A DNA stretch of 64,000 nt, taken from positions 57,148 through 121,147 of the forward strand of contig VGCZ01000011.1 in assembly GCA_016869975.1 (NCBI GenBank), read 5' to 3'. The notes under the pieces are model-generated. The model made no database searches, was not told where the DNA came from, and was given only the letters and a program-made list of their open reading frames with translations. Source of the DNA: Alphaproteobacteria bacterium (GTDB taxonomy: Bacteria > Pseudomonadota > Alphaproteobacteria > Reyranellales > Reyranellaceae). The first letter of the stretch is position 1; the number at the start of each line of letters is the position of its first letter. Positions 17,449-25,166 of this stretch are shown piece after piece. The position numbers and the translations under genes are program-made.

Positions 17449-17997
17449 TCAGCGATTGCCGCGGCGGTTGAACTCGACCTCGTCCGGCGTCATGACGAAA
17501 CCCACGGCGATCTGATAGGCGCCGCCGGTGTTGGGCTCGGCGAGCGGGATGCGCTGGCTCAGCTCTTCCTTGCTCTGCAGCTTGGTGCGATTGCCGGTGA
17601 ACTGGAAATCGGCGTTGAAGGTGCGGCGCGTCAGGATTTGGCGCTGCGGATCGACGATGGCGACGAAGTACTCCAGCGCCACCCTGCGGTCAGGCGCGGT
17701 GCGCGCCAGCGCGGGGCCTTCCGCCACCCGGATCTCCAAGACGATGTCGACCTCGACGCGGTCGCGCCGCGCCGAGCAGGCGACGACGATGTCGCTCATC
17801 GTCGCCTGCACGAGGGAATCGGTGGCGTCGCGACCGCGGCCGGGCTGGAAGCGGGTCAAGGTCGAGGCGTCCTGGACGCGCAGCGCCTTGGGGCAAAGCT
17901 GCGCCGCGGTGACGCGCTCGGAGGCGGACGGCCCGCAGGCCGCCAGCGCGGCCAGTAGCGCCGCCGGCAGAAGAAGACGCAGGACCATGAACATCAC
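17449..17997 (-). CDS. Putative outer-membrane or periplasmic lipoprotein, unknown function
   Basis: A 182-residue protein with a lipoprotein signal (LLLPAALLAALAACGPSA, lipobox LAAC). The mature part is a mostly beta-predicted, charged domain with no family I recognise. Translation could start at either of two nearby Met codons. It is convergent with the TetR gene and in the same direction as the CDGSH gene that lies upstream of it. Confidence 0.65.
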   Translation of the reverse strand: MMFMVLRLLLPAALLAALAACGPSASERVTAAQLCPKALRVQDASTLTRFQPGRGRDATDSLVQATMSDIVVACSARRDRVEVDIVLEIRVAEGPALARTAPDRRVALEYFVAIVDPQRQILTRRTFNADFQFTGNRTKLQSKEELSQRIPLAEPNTGGAYQIAVGFVMTPDEVEFNRRGNR

Positions 17998-18022
17998 CGA
18001 AACCGATCGAGGGACGGCGCCC

Positions 18023-18262
18023 TCATAGCGTCTTGTGGGTACCGTCGCACAGGGGAGAATTCTTCGTCGCCTTGCAGGCGCAGAGCCAGTGGTCGCCGTC
18101 CTTCTGCGCCGTGTACTTCAGCGGCGCCATGCCGACAGCCTTGTGCGCGCCGTCGCAGAACGGCTGCTTGGCCGAGCGCCCGCAGGTGCACCACCAGTAA
18201 TCCTTGCCCGCTTCGAGGCTGACTTTGATCGGCGCCTTGCCGGCTGCTACAGGGCTGGTCAT
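18023..18262 (-). CDS. CDGSH iron-sulfur protein with two CDGSH motifs
   Basis: A 79-residue protein with two complete 2Fe-2S motifs of the mitoNEET type: CTCGRSAKQPFCDGAH and CACKATKNSPLCDGTH. Each has the 3-Cys-1-His ligands that make such clusters labile and redox- or pH-sensitive. A GGAAGAG ribosome site precedes ATG 18262. It is divergent from ispH, itself a 4Fe-4S enzyme, across a region holding a perfect palindrome, so shared regulation is possible. Confidence 0.92.
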   Translation of the reverse strand: MTSPVAAGKAPIKVSLEAGKDYWWCTCGRSAKQPFCDGAHKAVGMAPLKYTAQKDGDHWLCACKATKNSPLCDGTHKTL

Positions 18263-18289
18263 GGATCTCTTCCTTCTTCAGAGGGCGCT

Positions 18290-18339
18290 TTGACAGGATC
18301 ATGCGGGCTGCGCCATAGGTGCGATCCTAGGGATCGCAC
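18290..18339 (+). promoter_or_regulatory. ispH promoter with a perfect 9-3-9 palindrome
   Basis: TTGACA at 18290-18295, an 18-base spacer and CATAGG at 18314-18319 form a plausible promoter. A 21-base perfect palindrome (arm GTGCGATCC, 3-base centre TAG) covers 18319-18339 and abuts the ATG of ispH. It contains the likely ribosome site AGGGA. A protein bound there would cover the transcription start and the ribosome site. Confidence 0.6.
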
Positions 18340-19311
18340 ATGAACGTCGTCCAGCCCTCTCCTCCCGCACAGCGGCCCCGGCTCACCCTGCTGCTGGCCA
18401 GCCCGCGCGGCTTCTGCGCCGGCGTCGACCGCGCCATCCAGATCGTCGAGCGCGCGCTGGAGAAGTACGGCCGGCCGGTCTATGTGCGCCACGAGATCGT
18501 GCACAACCGCTTCGTCGTCGAGACTCTCGAGGCCAAGGGCGCGATCTTCGTCGAGGAGCTCGACGCCGTGCCCGACGACCGCCCGGTGGTGTTCAGTGCC
18601 CATGGCGTGCCCAAGTCCGTGCCGGCCGAGGCGCAACGCCGCACCCTGCTCTATGTCGACGCCACCTGCCCGCTGGTCTCCAAGGTGCATCGCGAGGCCG
18701 AACGCCACCACGCCGCCGGACGCACCATCCTGCTGATCGGCCATCGCGGTCATCCCGAGGTGATCGGCACCATGGGCCAGCTGCCCGAGGGTGCGGTGAT
18801 CCTGGTCGAGGACGCCGCCCAGGCCGAGACGGTGGAGGTGGGCGACCCCGACAACCTCGCCTTCGCCACCCAGACCACGCTGTCGGTCGACGATACCGCC
18901 GGCATCGTCGCCATCCTGCAGCGGCGTTTCCCCGCGATGCACGGGCCGAAGGTCGAGGACATCTGCTACGCCACCACCAACCGCCAGGCGGCGGTGAAGG
19001 CGATCGCTCAGCGCTGCGAGGCGCTGGTGGTGATCGGCGCCCCCAACTCCTCGAACTCCATGCGCCTGGTCGAGGTGGCGAAATCCTATGGCTGCCCCAA
19101 GGCCACCCTGGTCCGCCGCGCCGCCGATCTCGACTGGACCTGGCTCGAGGGCGTGTCGCGCCTGGGCATCACTGCCGGCGCCTCGGCGCCAGAGCTTCTG
19201 GTCGACGAGCTGATCACCGCCTGCCGTGAGCGTTTCGACCTCACGATCGAGGACGTGCGCGTCACCGAGGAAAGTGTGGTCTTCAAGCTGCCGCGCGCGC
19301 TGGTGGCTTGA
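18340..19311 (+). CDS. ispH: 4-hydroxy-3-methylbut-2-enyl diphosphate reductase
   Basis: Last enzyme of the non-mevalonate isoprenoid pathway, making IPP and DMAPP with a 4Fe-4S cluster (323 residues). The three cluster cysteines are visible in [11 protein letters not shown] (Cys26), [11 protein letters not shown] and [11 protein letters not shown]. Substrate-binding motifs ([20 protein letters not shown]) are in place. ATG 18340 abuts a palindrome. It overlaps thrB by one base. Confidence 0.97.
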   Translation: MNVVQPSPPAQRPRLTLLLASPRGFCAGVDRAIQIVERALEKYGRPVYVRHEIVHNRFVVETLEAKGAIFVEELDAVPDDRPVVFSAHGVPKSVPAEAQRRTLLYVDATCPLVSKVHREAERHHAAGRTILLIGHRGHPEVIGTMGQLPEGAVILVEDAAQAETVEVGDPDNLAFATQTTLSVDDTAGIVAILQRRFPAMHGPKVEDICYATTNRQAAVKAIAQRCEALVVIGAPNSSNSMRLVEVAKSYGCPKATLVRRAADLDWTWLEGVSRLGITAGASAPELLVDELITACRERFDLTIEDVRVTEESVVFKLPRALVA

Positions 19312-20270
19312 TGGCGGTCTATACGGAAGTTTCCGACGAGGACATGGATGCCTTCCTCGCGCAGTACGACATCGGTCACGCGACCTCGTTGAAGGGTATC
19401 GCCGAGGGCGTCGAGAACTCGAACTATGTGCTGACCACCGAGCGCGGCACCTTCATGCTGACGCTCTACGAGAAGCGCGTCGACCCCAGGGATCTGCCGT
19501 TCTTCCTCGGCCTGATGGATCACTTGGCGGCGCGCGGCATCCCCTGCCCGACGCCGATCCATGGCCGCGACGGCCAGGCGCTGCGCACGCTCGCTGGCCG
19601 ACCGGCGGCGATGACCACCTTCCTGCAGGGCCTGTGGCCCAGGCGCATCGAGACAGCGCATTGCGGGCCGGTGGGCGAGGCGATGGCGCGCTTCCATCTC
19701 GCCGCCGATGGCTTCGCGCTGCGTCGGCCCAACGCGCTGTCGGTCGCCGGCTGGCGACCGCTGTTCGACGGCAGCAAGGCGCACGCGCACGAGGTACAGG
19801 CCGGCCTCACCGACGAGCTCGCCGGCGAGCTCGATCTCTTCGAGCGCGACTGGCCGCGCGATCTGCCGTCGGGCGTGATCCACGCCGATCTGTTCCAGGA
19901 CAACGTCTTCTTCCTCGACGGCAAGCTCAGCGGAATCTTCGACTTCTATTTCGCCTGCAACGACCTGCTGGCCTACGACGTGGCGATCTGCCTCAACGCC
20001 TGGTGTTTCGAGCCCGACAAGAGCTTCAACGTCACCAAGGCGCGCGCGCTGCTCGCCGGTTACCAGCGCGTGCGGCCGCTGAACGACGCCGAGCGCGCCG
20101 CGCTGCCGCTCCTGGCTCGCGGCGCGGCGCTGCGCTTCCTGCTGACGCGTCTGTATGACTGGCTGCACACACCGCCGGGCGCGATGGTCAAGCGCAAGGA
20201 TCCGCTGGAGTACCTCGCGCGCCTGCGTTTCCACCGCGGCGTCGGCTCGGCCTCGGGGTACGGGCTGTGA
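19311..20270 (+). CDS. thrB: Homoserine kinase (ThrB, aminoglycoside phosphotransferase-like type)
   Basis: Phosphorylates homoserine in threonine synthesis (319 residues). This is the APH-fold ThrB2 type found in alphaproteobacteria, not the GHMP type. Motifs seen are [12 protein letters not shown] near the N-terminus, the catalytic loop [14 protein letters not shown], and the metal-binding [19 protein letters not shown] 19311 overlaps the ispH stop by one base (TGATG), and the 3' end overlaps rnhA by four bases. The ispH-thrB-rnhA order is typical of alphaproteobacteria. Confidence 0.94.
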   Translation: MAVYTEVSDEDMDAFLAQYDIGHATSLKGIAEGVENSNYVLTTERGTFMLTLYEKRVDPRDLPFFLGLMDHLAARGIPCPTPIHGRDGQALRTLAGRPAAMTTFLQGLWPRRIETAHCGPVGEAMARFHLAADGFALRRPNALSVAGWRPLFDGSKAHAHEVQAGLTDELAGELDLFERDWPRDLPSGVIHADLFQDNVFFLDGKLSGIFDFYFACNDLLAYDVAICLNAWCFEPDKSFNVTKARALLAGYQRVRPLNDAERAALPLLARGAALRFLLTRLYDWLHTPPGAMVKRKDPLEYLARLRFHRGVGSASGYGL

Positions 20271-20734
20271 GCGCCGACGGCGTCGTCGACATCTTCACCG
20301 ACGGCGCCTGCAGCGGAAATCCCGGGCCCGGGGGCTGGGGCGCGCTGCTGCGCAAGGGCACGGTCGAGAAGGAGATCGCCGGCGGCGAGGCGACGACCAC
20401 CAACAACCGCATGGAGATGATGGCCGCGATCCAGGCGCTCGAGGCGCTGAAGCGTCCAACAGCGGTCCGCCTGCACACCGACAGCGCCTATCTGCGGGAC
20501 GGCATCACCAAATGGATCCACGGCTGGAAACGCAACGGCTGGAAGACCGCCGACAAGAAGCCGGTGAAGAACGACGATCTGTGGAAGCGCCTGGAGACCG
20601 CCATGGCGCCGCATCGCGTCGAATGGCTGTGGGTCAAGGGCCACGCCGGCCACCCCGAGAACGAACGCGTCGACGCCATGGCGCGCGCCGAGGTCAAGCG
20701 CCTGCGCGAGCTGGCGAAGCTGTCGGATTCGTAG
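20267..20734 (+). CDS. rnhA: Ribonuclease HI
   Basis: Degrades the RNA strand of RNA:DNA hybrids (155 residues). The DEDD active-site residues are in [16 protein letters not shown] (Asp12), [15 protein letters not shown] and NERVDAMA. The start is GTG 20267, overlapping the thrB stop (GTGA). The basic loop [20 protein letters not shown] is as in the E. coli enzyme. A perfect hairpin follows the stop codon. Confidence 0.97.
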   Translation: MSADGVVDIFTDGACSGNPGPGGWGALLRKGTVEKEIAGGEATTTNNRMEMMAAIQALEALKRPTAVRLHTDSAYLRDGITKWIHGWKRNGWKTADKKPVKNDDLWKRLETAMAPHRVEWLWVKGHAGHPENERVDAMARAEVKRLRELAKLSDS

Positions 20735-20735
20735 G

Positions 20736-20763
20736 CCTTCTCCCCGCCTTCGCGGGGAGAAGG
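20736..20763. terminator. Perfect 12-bp hairpin between convergent genes
   Basis: CCTTCTCCCCGC, loop CTTC, then the exact complement. It sits between the convergent rnhA and phosphotransferase genes. There is no long T tract on either side, so it may be a bidirectional terminator of weak type or one copy of the dispersed palindromic family also seen at 11348, 43162 and 50794. Confidence 0.55.
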
Positions 20764-20765
20764 AG

Positions 20766-21680
20766 TCACTTGCCGAACACGGCCCACGCCGCCTCGAAGC
20801 GGGCGCGGTTCTCGCGGGTGTAAGCGGCGAAATCGACGCCACTGACCTTCGACGTCAGCTCCGAGACCATGCTCCAGAGCGTCTCGCGCATCAGCGAGGC
20901 GCACTTCATCGCTTCATAGCGACTGCTCAGCACGCCGTCGGGCGGCCGGTCGAAATAGGCCGTGAGCAACGCGCGCTCATGCGCGCTGTCAAAGCCGTTG
21001 TTTGACGCGAGACCACCGAGATCGAACAGCGGCGTGTTGAAGCCGGCGTAATCCCAGTCGATCAGCCACAGCCGCCTGCCGTCGTCGAGCAGGTTCGAGG
21101 CCAGCAGATCGTTGTGGCCGAACACCAGATCGATCGGGCCGACGACCGACTCCAGCAGGGTCGCGCGATCCGCCCAGTCCGCGATCTCCGCGACGTAGCG
21201 TGAGCCGCCATCGCGCAGGGTCGCGAGATAGTCGCGCGCGACGTGGAAGACGTTGAACGACAGGACCGGCCCGCGCAGGAAACGCGGGATATCGCGATGA
21301 CAGCGGCGAATCAGATCGACGATCGGCGCCAGGCGCGCGGGATCGCGGATGTCCTCTGGCGTCAGCGTGCGCGCCTCGATGTGGTCGAGCACGGTGACGC
21401 CCGGCTCGGCATGGACCACCTCCGGCGACAGGCCGGCCGCGTGCGCCGCGCGCGAGGCGGCGAGCTCGTTGAAGCGCAGTACGCCGTGCACCGGGATATC
21501 CTCGCCCAGGCGGACGACGAAGCGGCGACCGCTATCCGTCACCAGGAAATTGCGGTTGGTCATGCCGCCGGCCAGCGGCGCGATATCGACGCGCCCGCGC
21601 CAGCACGGCAAGCTGGCGATACGGTCCATCAAGGACGACAGGGGCGGCTCGTCGCCGGGCCGCCCCTGCTCATCGGTCAT
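20766..21680 (-). CDS. Choline/aminoglycoside-kinase-like phosphotransferase
   Basis: A 304-residue kinase-fold protein. The nucleotide-binding start is APLAGGMTNRNFLV, the catalytic loop is FGHNDLLASNLL and the metal-binding motif is LIDWDYAGFNTPLFDLGG. This combination fits the choline/ethanolamine kinase-like branch of the APH family (LicA-like) better than antibiotic phosphotransferases. The true substrate is not shown by context. It starts 9 bases downstream of the Cys-peroxiredoxin gene on the same strand, so they are probably co-transcribed. Confidence 0.82.
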   Translation of the reverse strand: MTDEQGRPGDEPPLSSLMDRIASLPCWRGRVDIAPLAGGMTNRNFLVTDSGRRFVVRLGEDIPVHGVLRFNELAASRAAHAAGLSPEVVHAEPGVTVLDHIEARTLTPEDIRDPARLAPIVDLIRRCHRDIPRFLRGPVLSFNVFHVARDYLATLRDGGSRYVAEIADWADRATLLESVVGPIDLVFGHNDLLASNLLDDGRRLWLIDWDYAGFNTPLFDLGGLASNNGFDSAHERALLTAYFDRPPDGVLSSRYEAMKCASLMRETLWSMVSELTSKVSGVDFAAYTRENRARFEAAWAVFGK

Positions 21681-21692
21681 GGTCGTGACGCT

Positions 21693-22172
21693 CTAGAGCG
21701 CCTTCAGCACGGCTTCGCCGCTCGACACCTCGAAGGCGCCGGGCTTCTCGACGTTCAGCGTCTTCACGACGCCGTCGTCGACCACCATGGCGTAGCGCTG
21801 CGAGCGCTTGCCCATGCCGAAGCCGGAGGCGTCGAAGCTGAGCCCGAGCGCGTCGGAGAACTCGGCGTTGCCGTCGGCCAGCATGCGCACCTTGCCATCG
21901 GCCTTCTGGTCCTTGCCCCAGGCCTCCATGACGAAGGCGTCGTTGACCGAGACGCAGACGATGTCGCTGACGCCTTTGGCCTTCAGTGCCTCGGCGTTGT
22001 TGACGAAGCTCGGCACGTGCTTGGCCGAGCAGGTCGGCGTGAAAGCGCCGGGCAGCGCGAACAGCGCCACCTTCTTGCCCTTGAACAAATCGTCGGTGGT
22101 GACGGGCTTGATGCCCTCGGCGGTCTTCTCGCGCAGCGTGGCGCTGGGAATGCGGTCGCCTACCTTGATCAT
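21693..22172 (-). CDS. Peroxiredoxin, Prx5-like, cysteine form
   Basis: A thiol peroxidase of 159 residues that reduces H2O2 and organic peroxides. The peroxidatic cysteine lies in [15 protein letters not shown] and the active-site Arg is in [11 protein letters not shown]. This is the standard AhpC/TSA-fold Prx5 group. ATG 22172 has GAGGAGA upstream. It lies 75 bases downstream of a paralogue with UGA at the cysteine position. A possible hairpin (ATCGGGG/CCCCGAT) lies between the two genes. Confidence 0.94.
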   Translation of the reverse strand: MIKVGDRIPSATLREKTAEGIKPVTTDDLFKGKKVALFALPGAFTPTCSAKHVPSFVNNAEALKAKGVSDIVCVSVNDAFVMEAWGKDQKADGKVRMLADGNAEFSDALGLSFDASGFGMGKRSQRYAMVVDDGVVKTLNVEKPGAFEVSSGEAVLKAL

Positions 22173-22247
22173 ATCGGTCTCTCCTCGCGGAACATCGGCC
22201 CTCACCGCTCCATTCTATCGGGGCGGCGAAGGCCGATGCCACCCCGA

Positions 22248-22730
22248 TCAAAGACCCTTGAGAACAGCCTCGGCGCTGGACACGTCGAAAGCGCCCGGCG
22301 CCTCGACGTTGAGCTGCTTGATCACGCCACCCTCGACCACCATGGCGTAGCGCTGCGAGCGCTTGCCCATGCCGTTGCGCGACGCGTCGAGCGTCAGCCC
22401 CATCAGCTCGGTGAACTCGCCATTGCCGTCGCCCAGCATCATCACCTTGTCGCCGGTGCCGGATGCCTTGCCCCAGGCGCCCATGACGAAGGCGTCATTG
22501 ACGGAAATGCAGGCGATCGTGTCGATACCCTTACTCTTCAGCGCGTCGTGGTTGGCCAGAAAACCTGGCACATGCTTGGCGCTTCAGGTGGGGGTGAAGG
22601 CGCCGGGAAGCGCGAAGGCCACCACTTTCTTGCCGGGTGCGAAGAGCTCGTCGGTCGAGATCGCCTTGGGCCCTTCCGGGCTCAGGTACCTCAACGTCGC
22701 GCTCGGCACCTTGTCGCCGACCTTGACCAT
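22248..22730 (-). CDS. Probable selenocysteine-containing peroxiredoxin (UGA at catalytic position 49)
   Basis: Prx5-like peroxiredoxin of 160 residues if UGA codon 49 (22584-22586) is read as selenocysteine. The N-terminal part runs from ATG 22730 (ribosome site GAGGAGA) through [14 protein letters not shown]. The UGA follows, then SAKHVPGFL and a complete remainder with [11 protein letters not shown]. The tandem paralogue has Cys at the same place. There is no other lesion in the frame. A hairpin GCCAG-GUUUU-CUGGC begins 18 bases into the UGA region, where bacterial SECIS elements lie. A nonsense mutation or sequencing error is the alternative. Sel genes are not in this window. Confidence 0.85.
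22547..22586 (-). promoter_or_regulatory. Candidate bacterial SECIS element after the in-frame UGA
   Basis: Counting the U of UGA as 1, bases 18-22 (GCCAG) pair with 28-32 (CUGGC), leaving loop GUUUU with G23 and U24. U17 lies unpaired just below the stem. In the E. coli fdhF element, SelB recognises a loop G-U and a bulged U17 at about the same distances. The Cys paralogue has no such hairpin at this place. Confidence 0.7.
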
Positions 22731-22816
22731 TGATGTTGTCTCCTCACGGAACGACGGCCGCCATGACGGGCGGCCAACCCCTACCTAGGGTCGCGCGCGG
22801 AATTTGTCCATCCGGG

Positions 22817-23788
22817 CTATTCGGGTACCAGCTTCGCGTCATCCAGAGCGACCTTACGCCATTTGGGGATTTCGCGCCGGATCAGCGTGTCAAAGTCCTG
22901 CGGCGTCGAGGGTTGAAGCTGCACGCCCAGCTCGAGGAACCGCGCCACCAGCGCCGGCTCCGACAGGATCGCGTTGATCTCCTGCGACAGGCGCGTGACG
23001 GCGGCCTGAGGCGCGCCGGCATGGGTCACCAGCCCGAACCAGACTTCCATCTCGTAGCCGGGCAGGCCGGACTCGGCGATGGTCGGTATGTCGGGCGTGC
23101 CGGCGAAGCGCTTCAGGCCCGAGGAGCCCAGCGCCTTGACGCGGCCGGCGCGGGCGTGGCCGATCGAGGTCGTGCCGGCGTCGAAGATGATCTGCACGCG
23201 GCCGGCCAACAGATCGGTGAGCGCCGGCGCGCTGCCCTTGTAGGGCACGTGCAGCATGTCGATGCCGGCCATCGCCTTGAACAGCTCGCCGGCGAGATGC
23301 AGCGAACTGCCCGGCCCGATCGAGGCGAAGCCGAGCTTGCCGGGATTGGCCTTGCCGTAGGCGATCAGCTCGGCGGCGTTCTTCGCCGGAACGTCGTTGT
23401 TGACGATCAGGAAGAGCGGCCCGGTGAAGCCCAGCGAAACCGGCGCGAAGCTTTTCAGCGGATCGTAGGGCAGCGTCTTTTGCGTCGAGGTATTGATCGC
23501 CAGGCTGCTGACGCTGCCGAGATAAAGCGTATGGCCGTCGGCTGGCGCGGCGAGCGCCGCCTGGGCGCCGAGGATCTGGCTGGCGCCGGGCTTGTTGTCG
23601 ATCAGCACCTGCTGACCCAGGCGCGCCGTCAGCCGCTCGCCGAGCACGCGCGCGAAGGTATCGCCGACGCCGCCTGGCGGATAGGGCACGACCAGCCGCA
23701 ACGGTCTGCTGGGAAAATCCTGCGCATGCGCCGACGTGACAACGCCGGCGGCGAGCGCGCTCGTGAGCGCGAGGCGACGGGATAGCAT
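22817..23788 (-). CDS. Tripartite tricarboxylate transporter substrate-binding protein (Bug/TctC family)
   Basis: Exported solute-binding protein of 323 residues. The signal peptide ends at SAHA and the mature protein begins QDFPSRPLRLVVPYPPGGVGDTFAR, the Bug-family hallmark. GPGSSLHLAGELF and VPYKGSAPALTDLLAGRV are further family motifs. Such proteins bind carboxylates, aromatic acids or similar ligands; no TctA/TctB membrane genes are adjacent. ATG 23788 lies 4 bases after the Rieske oxygenase stop, so the two genes form a pair, suggesting the ligand may feed the oxygenase. Confidence 0.92.
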   Translation of the reverse strand: MLSRRLALTSALAAGVVTSAHAQDFPSRPLRLVVPYPPGGVGDTFARVLGERLTARLGQQVLIDNKPGASQILGAQAALAAPADGHTLYLGSVSSLAINTSTQKTLPYDPLKSFAPVSLGFTGPLFLIVNNDVPAKNAAELIAYGKANPGKLGFASIGPGSSLHLAGELFKAMAGIDMLHVPYKGSAPALTDLLAGRVQIIFDAGTTSIGHARAGRVKALGSSGLKRFAGTPDIPTIAESGLPGYEMEVWFGLVTHAGAPQAAVTRLSQEINAILSEPALVARFLELGVQLQPSTPQDFDTLIRREIPKWRKVALDDAKLVPE

Positions 23789-23792
23789 CGCC

Positions 23793-25139
23793 CTACTCCG
23801 CCGCCTGCCGACCCGAGGGCGATTCGACCAGTCCACGGGGATGGCCGAATCGTTCGACCATCACCTCTTCCAGCCCCTTGTCGCCAGACGCGACCCAGCC
23901 GCCGCCGCGCACGCGATAGGCGGCGGGCTGGCCGGCGGCGTCCGGCTCGCGGCCCTCGCGCAGCGCCTTGGCGCCCTGCAGCATCACCTGGCGGAAGCGC
24001 ACGACGCCGATATCGGTCGGCCCAAGCAACTCGCGCTGGCGATCGGCGATGAAGCCCTGGCTGTCCTGGATGCAGGCGTCCTGCTCCGACACGCCCTTGA
24101 TGCCGGTATAGGTCTTGGTCTTCTGCTCCTGCCGGTCGATCAGGTACTCGTTGGCGCGATGGCGCAGCGGCACGAACTTGCCGTCGACCTCAGCATGGAT
24201 CGAGTGGCCCGTCCTGTAACCCTCGATCTCGGCGTCGGTGAGCGGCCGGTCAGGATGCCAGGTGTAGGTGTAGATCCAGCAATGCGTGTCGTTGATCGGC
24301 ACCCAGCATTGCCCGTGATAGACCTCGCCGGGGAACGAGCTCGGCACCAGCGCGTGGTTGGGCAGCAGGAACTGCGCGATACGCCAGTACAGATCGCTGT
24401 CGTCCGTCCTGCGCGACGCGCCGATGGTCATGCCCGTGGCGTGCGGCAGGATGGTGAATCTGGGCATGCGATCGGCGCGCACCCAGCGGATGCGATCGTT
24501 GGCCACCGACTGCGTCGCGATCGCGGCACCCCGCATCAGCGCCTTGGCCTCCGCTTCATCCGTGGTGATGACGTTGTGCAGGAAGGAGAAATGCGCGGTG
24601 TCGAGCGCGCCCTCGACCGCCTGCGCCCAGTTGCACTCCTGCAGCTTCTTGGAGACGTAGGCGTGGTTCTCCGGAACCACCATGAACTCGAGATCGGGCG
24701 GCGCCGGCTTGCGCTCGGCCGGCCCCATGTAGGCCCATAGCAAGCCGCCGCGCTCGAGTGTGGGGTAGGCGAGGATCTTCGCCCGCGCGCGCAAAGCCTC
24801 GGTCTCGATCATGATCGGCATGTCGACGCAATTGCCCTCGACGTCGAACTTGAAGCCATGGAAGACGCAGCGGATCCCGCAATCCTCGTTGCGGCCCCAG
24901 TAAAGATCGGCGCCGCGGTGCGAGCACTTGCCCTCGATCAGCCCGACGCGGCCCTCGCTGTCGCGGAAGGCCAGCAGCTTCTCGCCCAGGATCTCGACGC
25001 GGATCGGCGGGCCGTCGCGCTCCGGCAGCTCGCGCGCGAGCGCGAAGGGGATCCAGTAACGCCTGAAGTAGCCGCCCATCGCCGTGCCCGGCCCGGTGAG
25101 CGTCAGGATATCGTTGTCCTCGCGACTGAGCATGGCCAT
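23793..25139 (-). CDS. Rieske non-heme iron oxygenase, aromatic ring-hydroxylating type
   Basis: A 448-residue oxygenase component. The Rieske 2Fe-2S ligands are CSHRGADLYWG and CVFHGFKFD (CxH...CxxH). The mononuclear iron site is in ALDTAHFSFLH. The overall layout resembles phthalate 4,5-dioxygenase-type alpha subunits, which use a separate reductase; none is adjacent. Met1 or Met3 could be the start. It pairs with the Bug-family binding protein. Substrate unknown, probably an aromatic carboxylate. Confidence 0.9.
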   Translation of the reverse strand: MAMLSREDNDILTLTGPGTAMGGYFRRYWIPFALARELPERDGPPIRVEILGEKLLAFRDSEGRVGLIEGKCSHRGADLYWGRNEDCGIRCVFHGFKFDVEGNCVDMPIMIETEALRARAKILAYPTLERGGLLWAYMGPAERKPAPPDLEFMVVPENHAYVSKKLQECNWAQAVEGALDTAHFSFLHNVITTDEAEAKALMRGAAIATQSVANDRIRWVRADRMPRFTILPHATGMTIGASRRTDDSDLYWRIAQFLLPNHALVPSSFPGEVYHGQCWVPINDTHCWIYTYTWHPDRPLTDAEIEGYRTGHSIHAEVDGKFVPLRHRANEYLIDRQEQKTKTYTGIKGVSEQDACIQDSQGFIADRQRELLGPTDIGVVRFRQVMLQGAKALREGREPDAAGQPAAYRVRGGGWVASGDKGLEEVMVERFGHPRGLVESPSGRQAAE

Positions 25140-25166
25140 CGCCTCCCTGATCGGAGGCGATCTTGT

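Noticed and set aside
22248..22730. Reading the upstream peroxiredoxin as a plain pseudogene
   Set aside because: The only stop is UGA exactly at the catalytic residue, the rest of the frame is intact, and a SECIS-like hairpin follows. Not excluded, but less likely than selenocysteine.
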